Source: Sepioteuthis lessoniana | Taxonomy: Eukaryota > Mollusca > Cephalopoda > Myopsida > Loliginidae | Direction: 5' to 3' | Assembly (NCBI GenBank): GCA_963585895.1 | Contig: OY757904.1 | Location: 161,032,742-161,096,741 of the forward strand | Length of the DNA stretch: 64,000 bases | In this document: in pieces, positions 10,600 through 21,748 of the stretch | How the letters are laid out: each line of letters opens with the position of its first letter | Numbering within the stretch: the first letter of the stretch is position 1 | The notes under the pieces: model-generated | Told to the model about the DNA's origin: nothing | Database searches by the model: none | The model's input: only the letters and a program-made list of their open reading frames with translations | Program-made: the position numbers and the translations under genes

Positions 10600-11200
10600 G
10601 GTCAACTACTTCAATAAATTAGGAACGCTTGTTAACAGTTGTAAATAACAACATTTATTCATTATACAATGATTTAAAAAAGTCATGTTCAACAACAACA
10701 ACAAGGGGTTTTAGTTCGGACATAAGTTGACAGGCGATAACAGTTAGCCTCGCGTCCGTTTTGAGCAAATTAATGTTGCTAGGGACGTTAAAGGTGAGGA
10801 CCCTGGGTAAAGTGGTAGTGGTGGCGAAGAGTCTTCGGTCTCCGGAACCAAGTTTCAATCTGTCTATTCCCTTTTCGAGATCTTCTTTTATGGGGGTCCA
10901 GACCCTTGATTACATGGCTCCAATTGGCCAGTCAATAGAAACGCTGGACCAATGGCCCCAGAGCGCAATCATCGGGAGGAGGGTAGAGAAACCTCACCCC
11001 GAGGCCCGTGTTTAACCGGACAGCCAATCAAAAACTATGGCCCTGCATTGCACGTCTTAGGCAGGACGTGGGGAAGCTCCACCCCGCTTTTCTTTGATTG
11101 GTGAGCCACCTGATAATATTCTAATATTATGTTAATGGCCTTGTGTCAGGTTTTTTAGCCGTATTTTTCCATAGATTCGCTCTCGGCTGACATTAGAATA
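10600..11200 (-). promoter_or_regulatory. GC-richer, promoter- or LTR-like segment
   Basis: On the minus strand there are four CCAAT-type words (ACCAATCAAAG near 11,100, GATTGGCTG near 11,020, CATTGGTCC near 10,950, GGCCAATTGG near 10,925). A TATA-like CCATAAAAG follows near 10,890, then a purine-rich leader and an AATAAATG signal near 10,660. The layout is that of an LTR (promoter then polyadenylation within about 550 bp). The L2 repeat lies just downstream on the same strand. A host promoter is the alternative, but no coding exon follows. Confidence 0.4.
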
Positions 11201-11329
11201 TGAAATAAAATTTTGTTTTTTCTATCCCGTCAATCAAAACCCAGATCGGCCGATTCGACCCTTCAGTAAAAAATCTTGGTCTCCTTGTCACTTTGACCCA
11301 TTCTAGCGCATGGTGTCGTCAGGTGTGAA

Positions 11330-11640
11330 TACATTATTATTATTATCATGATATTTTTCTACACTACCTTACCAAAAGACTATAACTAATCTTCAACAAA
11401 TTATCCCAATTAGTCCTAAGTATTCAATTTAATATCACTAGTCAACTAGTAACACTATGATAGTGTTACAAAGTGGCAGGGTTGTAAAATGAGTAAACCA
11501 TTTCTCATACCTTAGCACCTTATCTTATCAACTGAAAGCAATTTCAGCATGCACCTTGGGACAGCGTTGACTGCCATCGATAGATGATCGATTATAGAGA
11601 AATTATATCTCTCCGATAAAAAAATATGGAATTCCTTCCA
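11330..11640. other. unannotated
   Basis: A short ATT run is followed by AT-rich sequence. No supportable feature. Confidence 0.5.
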
Positions 11641-12235
11641 AGCTGTGTTAATACTATTGCATGGACACTAACAAAATACAAGGAGAAAAGGCTAGATGGG
11701 AACCCCAAAAGAATGCTATGCGCTATTTTGAACATATTCTTGAAGCAACAAATCATAAAACAGCAACTGTACAGCCACTTACCTCCCATCTCAAACACCT
11801 TCCAGTTAAGATGAACAAGATACACAGTACACTGCTGGAGAAGCAAAGATAAATTTATAAGTGATGTTTTTCAATGGATCCAATATACATGAATGTGCCA
11901 ATGTTTGCCGACCAGCAAGAACTGACATGAGCTCTGTGCGGACACTTGATCTGGTTGTGAAGACCTACCGGGAACGATCGGTGATAGAGACAGATGGAGA
12001 GGAAGAGATAAAGAACTCTGTGCTGAGAGTACGACTTGATGGTGGACAAACCAGAATCCGTCCTAGAAAATGAGACGCATGAAATTCTCTGATCTTTTGC
12101 GATATAAACAAATCCTCTAATCTTGACCAGAATATTAGACTTTGTGTTGATAGACTAAAAAAAAGAACTTGCCATTTGATGAATTTTTGTCGATCCAACA
12201 AATAATTGAGTGAAAGTGTAAAAAGCGAAAAGATA
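11641..12235 (+). pseudogene. coding-like remnant, probably from a transposable element
   Basis: Two consecutive plus-strand open stretches look protein-like: GEKARWEPQKNAMRYFEH with ATNHKTATVQPLTSHLKH (11,661-11,849), and ARTDMSSVRTLDLVVKTYRE with DGEEEIKNSVLRVRLDG (11,861-12,070). Composition is balanced and GC is above the surroundings. I do not recognise a domain. A LINE 3' end follows at once, so this may be coding or untranslated sequence from the same or a nested element. No host gene context is visible. Confidence 0.35.
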
Positions 12236-12239
12236 GACA

Positions 12240-12531
12240 AATAAATTGCCAGAGAACTAAAAAAAAATTTTTTTAAGGGGTTAGAATACAGAGGTGATGA
12301 TGATACTACTTGAAGTTGATGCGTTCTGAAAAGTCCCCAAAGGCTTGGGAAAAAGACTGGAAGAACGGAAGATCGTCGGAAGAATCGAGACCATCCAGAC
12401 TACAGCATTGTTAAGATTGGCTAGAATACTCGGAGGAGTCCTGGAGATCTGAGGAGATTTTACTCTCACTAAGACTCCAGTGAAAGTCCACGAGTTAACG
12501 CGGATGTGAAAACACATGCAAAGAGTAAAAT

Positions 12532-12565
<34 letters not shown>
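12240..12565 (+). mobile_element. LINE 3' end (R4/Dong-like) with (AAT)n tail
   Basis: The plus strand contains the C-terminal line of the LINE (SSEESRPSRLQ in one frame, IETIQTTALLRLARILGG in the next), then GAGTCCTGGAGATCTGAGG and CTCCAGTGAAAGTCCACGAG. The same 3' block occurs at 13,640-13,850 (+), 20,395-20,530 (-) and 62,825-62,990 (-). It ends in an (AAT)n tail at 12,533-12,564. R4-clade Dong elements are known for TAA-repeat targets, which supports the clade call. Frame breaks show it is dead. Confidence 0.8.
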
Positions 12566-12566
<1 letters not shown>

Positions 12567-12800
12567 AATAACCTGGAATTAAAATTTTTAGAAATATAGC
12601 TGGTAAAGAGTATTATTGTGACAGTAACAGTTGAATCTCTTGGTATGATCAAGAAAGGGACAGATAAACATATGAGCAAGATACCTTCTAATCCTAGCCT
12701 ATATGAAATAAAGTTGCACTTTGCAGAATTGAGACATTTCCTTTGGATAGTATTATCAATGTGACGGAAAGATATCTCACAAAATAGGCAGCAAAATATA
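12566..12800 (+). mobile_element. second LINE 3' coding fragment, different subfamily
   Basis: The plus strand reads SLGMIKKGTDKHMSKIPSN near 12,640-12,700, then a line equivalent to LYEI..I.L..TAHLLRRVLS. This is the C-terminal tail of a related RLE-type LINE, but its words differ from those of the copy just before it. It directly abuts the (AAT)n tail of that copy, so one element inserted next to or into the other. Confidence 0.65.
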
Positions 12801-12949
12801 AAAATATAGAGAATACATATGATCACTACCTTCCCTTGCGCTAAATCTAGGGTAAAAACCAGGTGTAGGGTTGTAAGACAGCAAAAGTACAAAACAGTTT
12901 TGGAGAATGACATGGGAGTAGAAAGACCATAATAGAGATATTTGAACAT

Positions 12950-13400
12950 ATTGACCCTCGACTGAGCCGTCAATCAAGAGATGCACCTGTGTAAATAAGC
13001 GGAAGAACAGCGGAAGCAAGTGGACGTTAAACAATAATATAACCAGCACACAGACGGCTTGAGCCAGTTGGGGAAAAGATGCCTGCGTGAGAGCCAGCGG
13101 CAGACAGAGGGCTTTGGGCCCTCAGTGACCCACGGTTGAGTAGCCTAGCCAAGATGAGGAAGAAGTGCTGCTATGGTCGAAAGAAGAACTTTGGGTCAAA
13201 ATAACAGTCTGTCCCCATCTCCAGCTTATCTCTCACACACAACCAACATCAACCCTTTCGAGAATAAAGTGTGAGAGATATATTTTTATAAAGAAGTGTG
13301 TTCGTTCGTTCATTGAAGTTCGTCATTATTGTCGACTATTTTTCCGCTTATATTCGTATTATGTATATGTATGTGGCTATACAACAATATTAAATGGTAA
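12950..13400 (+). mobile_element. LTR-like repeat L2, plus copy (fossil)
   Basis: Order of shared words with the minus copy at 9.9-10.3 kb: TTGACCCTCGACTGAG, GTGTAAATAAGCGGAA, GAATAAAGTGTGAGAG near 13,262, and a T-rich end near CTATACAACA (about 13,385). The last 90 bp also match 54.78-54.89 kb. The two copies near 10 and 13 kb form an inverted pair about 2.6 kb apart. It is broken and old. A retroelement family cannot be assigned from what is left. Confidence 0.5.
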
Positions 13401-13585
13401 CAACATTGAAAAGGAATTGCAAGGACTTGAAACAGACCTTAAAGTGAACAACACCAGAACTTACTTAAAGCAACACACAAGAAAGTTAGAAATTAGAAAA
13501 CACGAAGCCATGATGGATTCTGGCTTAAAAGATTCATATCGATCCACGATAGATTGGCTCAGCAACTCAGAAAATGACGGGAAGA
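13400..13585 (+). other. coding-like stretch between an LTR-like repeat and a LINE end
   Basis: An open frame that begins inside the L2 repeat continues as ELQGLETDLKVNNT, LKQHTRKLEIRKHEAMM and DSYRSTIDWLSNSENDG. It is lysine-rich and hydrophilic with no domain I recognise. It runs straight into LINE sequence at about 13,585, so it is probably transposon-derived. Which element it belongs to is unclear. Confidence 0.3.
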
Positions 13586-13860
13586 CCACATATAACAAAG
13601 ATAGACAAATGCCTGGCTCTTGCCGAAGAACTGAAAAATTATAATTTATGCGCTTGGAACGGTTTCCAAAAGTTGAGGAAAGACTGAAGGAATCGAAAAT
13701 CAAAAGAACCGAGATAATCCAAAGTGCTGCATGATTTAGATCGGCTTGAATACTAAGTAGAGTCCTGGTGACTTAAGGAGACTTGCAGTCACTCAGACTC
13801 CAATAAAGGACCACCAGCCAACGCTGTGGTGAAAAATCACAAATAATGAAAATTTGCAAA
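13585..13860 (+). mobile_element. LINE 3' end (R4/Dong-like)
   Basis: The plus strand reads IDKCLALAEELKNYNL (the KYLDLARELKKLWN line of the family) and then the shared 3' block (AGAGTCCTGGTGAC, CACTCAGACTCCAATAAAGG, CCAGCCAACGCTG). It has no AAT tail here. It is degraded by frame changes. Confidence 0.75.
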
Positions 13861-13864
13861 CAAT

Positions 13865-14095
13865 ATATAGCCGAGGAAGAATTCTTTCTACAATTTGAAC
13901 ACAGTTATATAGATACTAGTATTCTTATCTAATACTAATAATTTTAACATATCTACTTAACCCATTGATAGTTGCCTATCACGTGCTAACTATCCGAATC
14001 AGTGTAGACTTTAAAGTAATAGCAATAAAGAAATGACTCCACACTCTCCAAGCCTTTAGAACTGGAGCCTCACCATCAGATGATTATTTGATAGG
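13865..14095 (+). mobile_element. M-family repeat, degraded
   Basis: Middle and end-block words (ATACTAGTATTCTTATCTAA, AGCCTTTAGAACTGGAGCC, TCACCATCAGATG) appear in M order. The terminal motif is missing. Confidence 0.55.
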
Positions 14096-14684
14096 ATATA
14101 AATAAACTTGGCTGTAAAAGTTCAATCCCTGTAATAGGATCCTTTTAACCTTTATTTAAAGGATGTCCAAATTTGTTCATCTGAGAAAAACTCTTTAGTG
14201 TGTCTTTCGGAACTACCAATTCCACAGACTTGATTGATCTGAAATGAACTTTAACTTTTTGTTTGCACTAATAGACATCCGCTTGAACGTTTTTATATCT
14301 TGTCTGGCCGGTTTCAAATAATCAGGAAAATATGAGGCTGTAAGAAACGAATTTATCATTTGTTAATATTAATATTAATTGTTTTTAAAAGTCTGCACTC
14401 AAATAGATTCATTTGTGACTTCTGTTTATCATCAACATACACCAACATTTTCTCTCTCTCTCTCAGTACAAAGCAAGCTATACACTTGATAAGCAGGAAA
14501 CATGGAGGAGCATTAATATAACAAACTTAAGACGCATATGACAAAATATTTTAGACCTGTTTACACCAGATTTTTATCAAGATTATTTTAAACGGTCGCT
14601 GAGAGCAATAAATTATTTGATAAAACTAAAGTTAGCTGTGTCTTGAGTATTATTTTAAGCTAAAACCAGATGTGAATCTCTGAA
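14096..14684. other. unannotated AT-rich sequence
   Basis: No supportable gene or repeat. A short (CT)n run lies near 14,452-14,464. Confidence 0.5.
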
Positions 14685-14890
14685 GAGGATGTCTTTACTT
14701 CCAGGTCTACTCTGACCCGGAGTGGTAGTATCTGTTAGAATCGCATCTATGGATCAGACAATATCTTTTTGGAATATTTTTAAAAGATTTTCAAATCCAA
14801 TAATTGGTTAATTAAGCCTAAAAAGGTCGACATGTCTTAAAACTAACCAACTCAAGTTAATCATTGGACTACATTATGATCTTCAAACTT
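14685..14890 (-). mobile_element. M-family repeat, degraded
   Basis: On the minus strand: a decayed terminal motif near 14,815-14,850 and the end block word CCACTCCGGGTCAGAGTAGA near 14,705-14,725. The rest is eroded. Confidence 0.55.
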
Positions 14891-14954
14891 ATTCCTGTTT
14901 TGGTTTCAGTCTTCAACCTTTTCTCATCATCTTATGTTAGACTAAGAAAAGTTT

Positions 14955-15095
14955 AATACCTTGTGGCCTAATGATTAAAGTCATTAACTGTGACATCGTA
15001 CTAAGCGGGCTCGAACTCCTGTCGCTCTGTTATGTCAATTTTCGAACTCATACCCTCAGGAAAAGTAAGAACTTCCTTACCTCCTCACGTTAAAT
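14955..15095 (+). mobile_element. tRNA-derived SINE, family S1, head
   Basis: Box A-like TGTGGCCTAATGATTAAAG and box B-like GGGCTCGAACTCC are followed by S1 body words (CGAACTCATACCCTCAGGAAAA). Only the 5' half is present. Confidence 0.6.
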
Positions 15096-15104
15096 AGTAC
15101 AACA

Positions 15105-15185
15105 ACTCTTTTTCTAGAATGATGGCTTTGGCATTAAATAACGCGGGAAAGTTGATATACCTTTAAACTAAAGAAACCAAGCCAA
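15105..15185 (-). mobile_element. M-family terminal motif, solitary
   Basis: GGCATTAAATAACGCGGG, then TTGATATACC, equals the M terminal motif on the minus strand. No M body follows. Confidence 0.5.
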
Positions 15186-15189
15186 TTAC

Positions 15190-16495
15190 TAAATACCCAT
15201 ACTCAAATATGTGTGTGTGTGTGTGTACGTACATGCAACGTCTGTAAGTAAATATGCAAGAATAGAACAAACATATGTATCACCTTTCATTTTTACATTT
15301 CTTGCTATTTCTTGATTTACCTTGATATTATTCTTTTGAGATCTTTTATTCGCGAGCAAAAATATTCGCCTAACGCCCGGTGCAAGCATTAAAACTTTTA
15401 TGCTATAAGATTTAAAATTGAATTTAGATTGACAAACGAAACTAAATAAGAACGTATATACAAAGATTAGACTTATTTTTATTCTATTTTAATTGATACG
15501 TATAAAAGAGTAGACATAGGATTGTTTTATGTGTGTGTAAATGTTAAAGGAATATTAATATTGGACAAAACAAAAAAACATTGATAAAATAAAACGTAGA
15601 ATTTAATATTATTTAAGTTTAAATCACCTTAAACTTATTTGAAATAGAGGGAGTACAATCAAAAAATGGAATATCTTGGACGCTAACTTTTCCCATCACT
15701 CGTGTCTTTCATGGCTAAATTGTCCTTATTTAATCAAATTAGACAATAAAGAATAAAATATATGGTATTTATTTTTGTTAAGGGATTTTTTAAGATTTAT
15801 CGAAGCGAGTTTTGCTCATATTTATCAATATAAAACCAAACAATTACGTATCAATAATACCAAACGAATATTTGTTAAAATCAGTTTCTTAAGATCAATA
15901 TGCAAAATAGCCTTCCCGTTCACCGTGTAAACTACCATTTGATGGAATATATAAATAAAATTGCCTGTTAAGGCTAACAGTAGAAATATAAAATATTTTC
16001 TTAATTACTGAGATATCGATAAAAATCAAATCATTGAGGATATGACGTAAATGACTAAAGGAATTGTGATATCGATGGTAACGTAGTTTCTGTTACAAAC
16101 AAACACATAATATCCATATTATCTCCGTTGCAATCAACTAGGTATTATTTCTTAAGAGAATTGTCTATGATCCAGGATCCCAAACGTGTTGCTTACTATC
16201 ATACTTTAAAAAAAAACAATTAAGTCATTTATCATTTCCTTAAAGGTAAGATTAGAGACTTGCGTATTTATGATTTTTTAAGACGACAAATATCTGCCAC
16301 ATTTTAGATAAAATCAATCGCACAGACTTTAACTGAAGTTGTTCGATGAATCTTTAAAAACTTATTAATTTCTTTAAAGTGTTATCTATACTAGTACACC
16401 TTATCGACAGGACTTAGAATACTTACTGTATTTCCAACGGGCGGTAGAAATTCCCTCCTCCACAAAATGATCGTCCAGTCCGGAACAGTAAACTA
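15190..16495. other. unannotated AT-rich sequence
   Basis: A (GT)n run lies near 15,208-15,226. Otherwise I see no repeat family and no gene. The 66-codon minus open frame at 15,189-15,389 has no recognisable domain. Confidence 0.5.
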
Positions 16496-16499
16496 CAAC

Positions 16500-16740
16500 T
16501 GATGTTGAGACTCAAGTTCTTAGGAATGTGAAGTACCCTATCATTTTTATACTTCCATGTTCACTCTGACCGAAATTGGTAGTACCTTTTAGGGTCCCGT
16601 ATTTGATAGAAATGTGTGAAAAGCCTAGACAAAAAATTTAAATATAAACGTACATTGAACGCGATTCTCTAACCTTTAGGCAAAAAATAGCCTTTGATGG
16701 GTTAATATGCCCTTAAGATCAATCTAAAATGTTCATTTTG
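16500..16740 (-). mobile_element. M-family repeat
   Basis: On the minus strand: a terminal region near 16,680-16,720 (CATATTAACCC, AAAGGCTATTTTTTGCC) and an end block near 16,510-16,590 (GGTACTACC... reversed as GGTAGTACC, and GTGAACATGG). A moderately decayed copy. Confidence 0.55.
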
Positions 16741-18404
16741 TTGCTTATGAATTTGTTTTAATTTTTTTTTAAAGATGTTTCATATTAAATTTGGATTAAT
16801 GACTGGTTAAATGCCGTTTTTTAGTAATTCATGTTTTATTCTTTTTTACCTTAGACAAAATAATGAAAAGTTTTGATGAACGAATTCAGTTTTAATAGAG
16901 TTCTTATGGCTTTGTTTTCTTTCGGGTGAAAAGCAATTTGTTCATATACGAAAATCATTGTTTAGTAAAGGATCAAAATGATTGTAGCAGTTTGTTAAAA
17001 TCTTTTAAAACATTTTTGAATCTTATTTTCGAAAACGAATATTTTTGTATAAGAAATTTTAAAGAATTCCAGTTTGTCGAAATCTCTTATATAAGAAAAT
17101 GTTTTATTTAGTCGACCTGTGTGAATAAAGGAAAACTAATGCCATTCGGGGACACAACTCACACTGGAAGTAAAAACAGAAAGTCGAAATAAAAGAAATC
17201 ATCGATTTTAATGATGTAATACCAAATGAAAATTTGAAACCGTACTGGGTGCAGATGATGATGATGATGAGGAGGATGTTTCCTCTGTAGTTAACATCTT
17301 GCGGCCAGCGTCTCCTTGTTGAAAACAAAATGCAATGGCGTTCTATTAGTTTCCGGTTCTTTCTGCTCTCTGCTGTCCGTAATAAAATTCTTACTGCACT
17401 AACATTACAGAGGGTAGAAGGAAAGAGTCTAGCGGCGGGGGAAGAAGGGATCACGTGACCTCATCGATTCCTCGGCGATATCAGTGCGTTTTGATTACAT
17501 TAATCGAATTTTCACTCCAACTATTTTCACTGAGAATACGTGACTAAAAAAAAAGGCCTTAAACACATTTAAGTATTTGTGCCATGTGAACATACGAAAT
17601 ACCTCATGCTCACCTCTCCCACCCAAACATGACAACAACGACAACACCACTACCAACAACAACAATGCTTTATGGTCGATTCGGTTGCATTTTTATTCAT
17701 TTTCTTTCTTGTGATGAGACCATTACAGGAAAAACACGTTCGTTATGGAAACGAGGCATCTTGAATTTCTAACTGATCAACCAAATCAAACTAAAGTTGA
17801 ACTTGTATGATACATGCGTTTCGTTTAGATTCTTGCTTGAGAAATGCGATATCAGATGGAAAACAAGACACGTTCTTTGTCTTTGTTTCTACAAAGCAAT
17901 CTGCACAGCGAGATGAAAAAGGTTCGTCTCTCTAGAAATATTAATCTTCATTTTATGTCAATGATAAATTATAGAGCAGGACTTTCAAACTAACGGACAT
18001 TTATGTCGATCAGATGCATTGCCAAGCATTCACAAGAACGCCGTATAAAACAGGGTTGGGGTTTTTTTCCACTCCGAAATTGACAACAAATCTGATTTCT
18101 CTTTCCAATAATCAATATCAAAACGTTTAATTTAATCAGCGTTTGTTCTTCGTTAGGTATCAATTGATTTTACGATAGAAATAGATATTAATAATCATCC
18201 AGGCATTTGATTAGACGTGAATATATATTTTGGAGTGCTCTTTTTACAAAAGAGCTGCGTTACCTTTAAGCTGCTTGTGCAATGTACAGAACATTCGGTT
18301 TGTCATTTAATTGCCAGTCTGCAAAGTCAATTGGTAAAGACTTGTTGATGTTAGGAAGTTCAAAAAGTAAATATGTTTCTGATGACGGGAATACTTCAGG
18401 AAAG
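16741..18404. other. unannotated; one open frame noted
   Basis: I can support no gene. The minus-strand 116-codon frame at 17,104-17,454 includes a GC-richer part (17,280-17,450), and a polypyrimidine-AG word (CTGTTTTTACTTCCAG) lies near 17,165 on that strand. That could mimic a splice acceptor. The frame has an isoleucine run from a short (GAT)n and no recognisable domain. Confidence 0.4.
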
Positions 18405-18407
18405 ATC

Positions 18408-18436
18408 ATTATATATATATATATATATATATATAT
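18408..18436. repeat. (TA)n microsatellite
   Basis: About 13 TA units, immediately followed by the 40-bp duplication. Confidence 0.9.
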
Positions 18437-18510
18437 GACAGAAAGCCGCATTAAAATTTTAAGTCAGCTCATATATGACGGAAAGTCACATTAAAATTTT
18501 AAATCAGCTC
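18431..18510. repeat. 40-bp tandem duplication
   Basis: Two copies of a 40-bp unit (18,431-18,470 and 18,471-18,510), each with TTAAAATTTTAA and CAGCTC, differing at about four bases. The unit contains a palindromic AT core. Confidence 0.85.
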
Positions 18511-18539
18511 GCACGAGGGGGAACTGAGGGAAGAAGTTA

Positions 18540-20390
18540 AAGAAAGAGAGACAGAGAGACAGAGAGAGATTAATGTCTGACACAGCTGAAAACAATGATT
18601 TTGACTCAAATGCTACCATCTCCACAAAAACTCAAGAGAAAGAAGAAAATAAGTAACATCAATTTTTGACCTTGTAAAGAGATTTGCTTTATTCCATTTA
18701 TGACTTTCTTTTCATACATACGATCGCAGTACAACAGAAGAAGCAAACAGCCCTTTCCTCGTGATGGGCCGTTTCCAGAACAATAATTTTCACTCCCCAA
18801 ACTGCGTATCTTGATAATCTGTTTCGGCTATTTCATCAAGCGCCCAAATCAGCCGTCGCAAGAATTCTAGCCGAACTCTCAACTTTTTAAACTACCCCAA
18901 AATTACCCTCTCTAAAATTCTTTTGGCAATAGCATTCTTGCACGAGATATAGTCGTTGTAAAGAACTATTTCACTTAAAGAAAACAGATTTTTTTATTTA
19001 ATTAAATGATTCTATTATATAATTAAATCCAACTTTTTCATCATTACACAGTTTTCGATGATTTATACTTTAACTACAAGCAAATATACTCACCATAAAG
19101 TAGTAGTGTAATGGTTAACGAACTTTTCAAGAAGATCCTTATTACGAATAGTGTTTCAAGCTAAGATACACTGTTACACAGGCATACCTGGACCGAGATA
19201 TAACTATGATTTAACAAGTACTAATATAATTTAGTCTGGCCCAAGGTCAAATATGGAGAGCACTCAATCAGGATGAACCTTATTGTGAAGTTATAATGTT
19301 TTGCTAGACTTACTTGTTAACCCGAACATCACGTCTAACTGCTTCTAAGATTATTCTTGTGCAAAGAATCTTTTTGTAAGGTTCCTGAGATATTCAAACA
19401 TGTTACACTGTTATAATAATCTGTATACTTGTTCGTTAATCATTATCTTTCAGTAAGGTGCATATTTCTAATTAAAACGATGTTACAAAAAATTAAAGAA
19501 AATGTTTGCATTCTTAAGTCCTTATATATTCATGTTATGGTGCAAATATTTTTGCCGATATTCATTTTGAGATTTCTATATCTGAAGTTCACTTTGTTCT
19601 CGTTTTCTTTCCCACAAACTGATAAGATTTCATTAAATACAAATCCTTTTATTCGACTGAATAATTCCTTCTAAGCAAACACAGCTGTTTAAGTTGTATT
19701 TGGGATAAATAATTACATTGAAAGAAATTTCTCCCTGCTTTCTTATGTATTTTTTCAGCAATATTCTGTATTCAGAAGAGGATAATAGAAATGCATCACT
19801 TTATCATTTTTGATTGCTGTAAATGACAATGAAAATGAATGCATTGTGACTTAGAGAGTTAGCTTATTCTCACAATTGCCGCTATTTGTAATGCTGTTTT
19901 TAAAGGCAGGTCTCTTCGTTTACAAAACAGATGCAACACTATACTCCATTTTCCCAAAACCAAGCCCCTTATCTCGTGTTCATTTCTGGAATACAATTAT
20001 TGTTCTTTTGAGAATTAAGATTTTTTTTGTTTCTGTTTTTTTTTTTTTCTTTCTGTGTTTACTTTTTTTTCTTTTTTCTTTTTTCTTGTTTGTTTTTATT
20101 TATTTATTTTTGGGGGTAGTTGGTAAGAACTTACTGTATTTAATGGTTTATAAAATCCCAACATTTCCATTTGATGTTGCAGTATTATAGAGTTAGGCAC
20201 GGTACAAGTAATGGTAGCCGATGGCATCAGGATAAATATTAACCAACAGATACTCAACTCGATATATCGCAAATATTATCAAGTGAATTCAAATCTACTT
20301 TCACAACGGATCTAAAGTATTTTGATTTTCGATAGTCCTTTACTCTAAAGTTTATTTCATATACACATCTAAAAATTATCTATGACTCCA
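18540..20390. other. unannotated; low-complexity T-rich tract
   Basis: A short GA/CAGA-rich run (18,540-18,572) opens the stretch and a T-rich tract (20,020-20,115) lies near its end. A weak SINE-head-like word, GTAGTGTAATGGTTAACG, sits at about 19,103-19,120 without a clear B-box. The phenylalanine-rich 104-codon frame at 19,876-20,190 comes from the T-rich tract. Confidence 0.5.
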
Positions 20391-20394
20391 CAAA

Positions 20395-21010
20395 AGTATT
20401 AAAAAATTATTATTTCATTCCTTGTGAGTTTTTCACATCAGTTTTAGTTGTCTTTTTACTGGAGTCTGAGTAATAATAAGTTTTCTCAGATCTTCAGGAC
20501 TTTTCTGAATATTTTAGTTGATGTCAACAGTACTGTAATCTTTGTCAACACTTTTTCAGATCTCAAATCTCCCCAGACTCATTTCCAGATCTTTTAGGAA
20601 CTGTTCCAAGAATTCCATCTATATTTTGTATCCCCATCACCTTCTTGCTGCATCATTTTTCTACTCTGATAAAATCCATGTATTTGTCTATTGTTTCTTC
20701 TTCCTTTATTATCAGTCTATTGTCCACTGGAATGGCAAAATCTCTTTTGATGACAACTTCCTTTCTTCTAGTTAATTAATACCTGATCTGGATTTCTGAC
20801 CAGGATTTGGTGATCCTTTTATATCTCAAAATCCAAGAGAACTTTACAAGTTTCATTTTTTGGACATATATACCATTCGTTAGCATGCTCAAATTTTGTT
20901 ATCTTGCACAATGCCCACTAGATCACCTTTCCCAACCAGTCATGTTTACTCGTATATTCCTTTGGTGTCAGTTTAGGACATTTGCTTATTATGCGATTAA
21001 CTAATTATTT
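20395..21010 (-). mobile_element. LINE 3' coding end (R4/Dong-like)
   Basis: In minus-strand order there is a VGKGDLVGIVQDNKI-type line (the region after the CCHC), EW-YICPKNET near 20,870, DFEI..DHQILVRNPDQVL near 20,790-20,830, then the shared 3' block at 20,395-20,530. Stops and frame changes are scattered throughout. It carries no AAT tail at 20,395. Confidence 0.75.
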
Positions 21011-21094
21011 TCACTCTATGCAACTTTTTCCCACTATTTTTAACTGGTGGTTTTTCATTCAAATTAGAGTAACATCAAGTCTCCTCAGTTTTCC

Positions 21095-21620
21095 ACAGCC
21101 CATTCGACTGGGGTTGTAGAATATACCGAATGCATCATTGCAGAGAGGTAAGACCCTCCCTCAACGATTATCCTAGATATGGCATTAAACAACTTGACGG
21201 TGAAAGTCCTGTAATACTGGGGCTTTGGGAAATGCCTTCGCTCCCAGTACCATTCTGATCTGGAGTGATAGCACCTGGTAGGCTCCCATCTATGGGTCAA
21301 ATAGATCTGTTTGGCATTTAAACTGATTGCAAAACAAATGACATACGCTAAACCTAATTGGTAGAAATAGAACTGTTGCATCATTTATCTGTGTATAAAC
21401 AAACCACTGTTTGATTGAATTGTTACTTATACATAATAATATTTGAAACCATTTGACTTTGTTGACTCGTGCTAAATAGATTCTTTAGAAATAGAACTGT
21501 TGGGACATTAGACAATGTGTATCTTCAAAATGTGTTTACTAATTATATGTTTGATGTATATGTAAAAACAGGATCTGACCTTAAATAACCAACAATGGTT
21601 GATATGCCATAAAACCAAAG
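21095..21620 (-). mobile_element. M-family composite repeat
   Basis: On the minus strand: terminal motif at 21,575-21,618 (GGCATATCAACCATTG, GGTTATTTAAGG), tandem-type middle with CAAATGGTTTCAAATATT and CAGTTCTATT words (21,310-21,510), then the end block at 21,095-21,290 (CCACTCCAGATCAGAATGG, GTATATTCTACAACCCC). It is one of the most complete copies and lies 130 bp from the satellite array. Confidence 0.75.
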
Positions 21621-21748
21621 TAAACCATCAGTTTTCCATGATTCTTCGGAGTATTTCAACTGATTCAACTTTCTGTAAGATTTTTTTATAAGATCTACAT
21701 ATTTTTCTATCTTTTCCTTTTCTTTTATTTCGACTTTGTGGTCCTCTG
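21620..21748 (-). mobile_element. LINE C-terminal fragment cut by the satellite array
   Basis: Minus-strand translation just outside the array gives EDHKVEIKEKEKIEKYVDL in one frame and SVEILRRIMEN in another. These are the DHR..KEKEKIEKY.DL and ARILRRVLE lines of the R4/Dong-like LINE. Upstream LINE sequence on this strand is replaced by the 38-bp array. The long minus open frames at this edge (such as 22,460-21,543) are satellite fused to this LINE remnant, not a gene. Confidence 0.75.

Noticed and set aside
17104-17454. A 116-codon minus frame with a splice-acceptor-like word
   Set aside because: No recognisable domain, contains an isoleucine run from a short GAT repeat, and no matching donor or neighbouring exon was found.
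19876-20190. A hydrophobic 104-codon frame as a membrane protein
   Set aside because: The phenylalanine-rich part is a T-rich low-complexity tract, with no start context or homologous feature.
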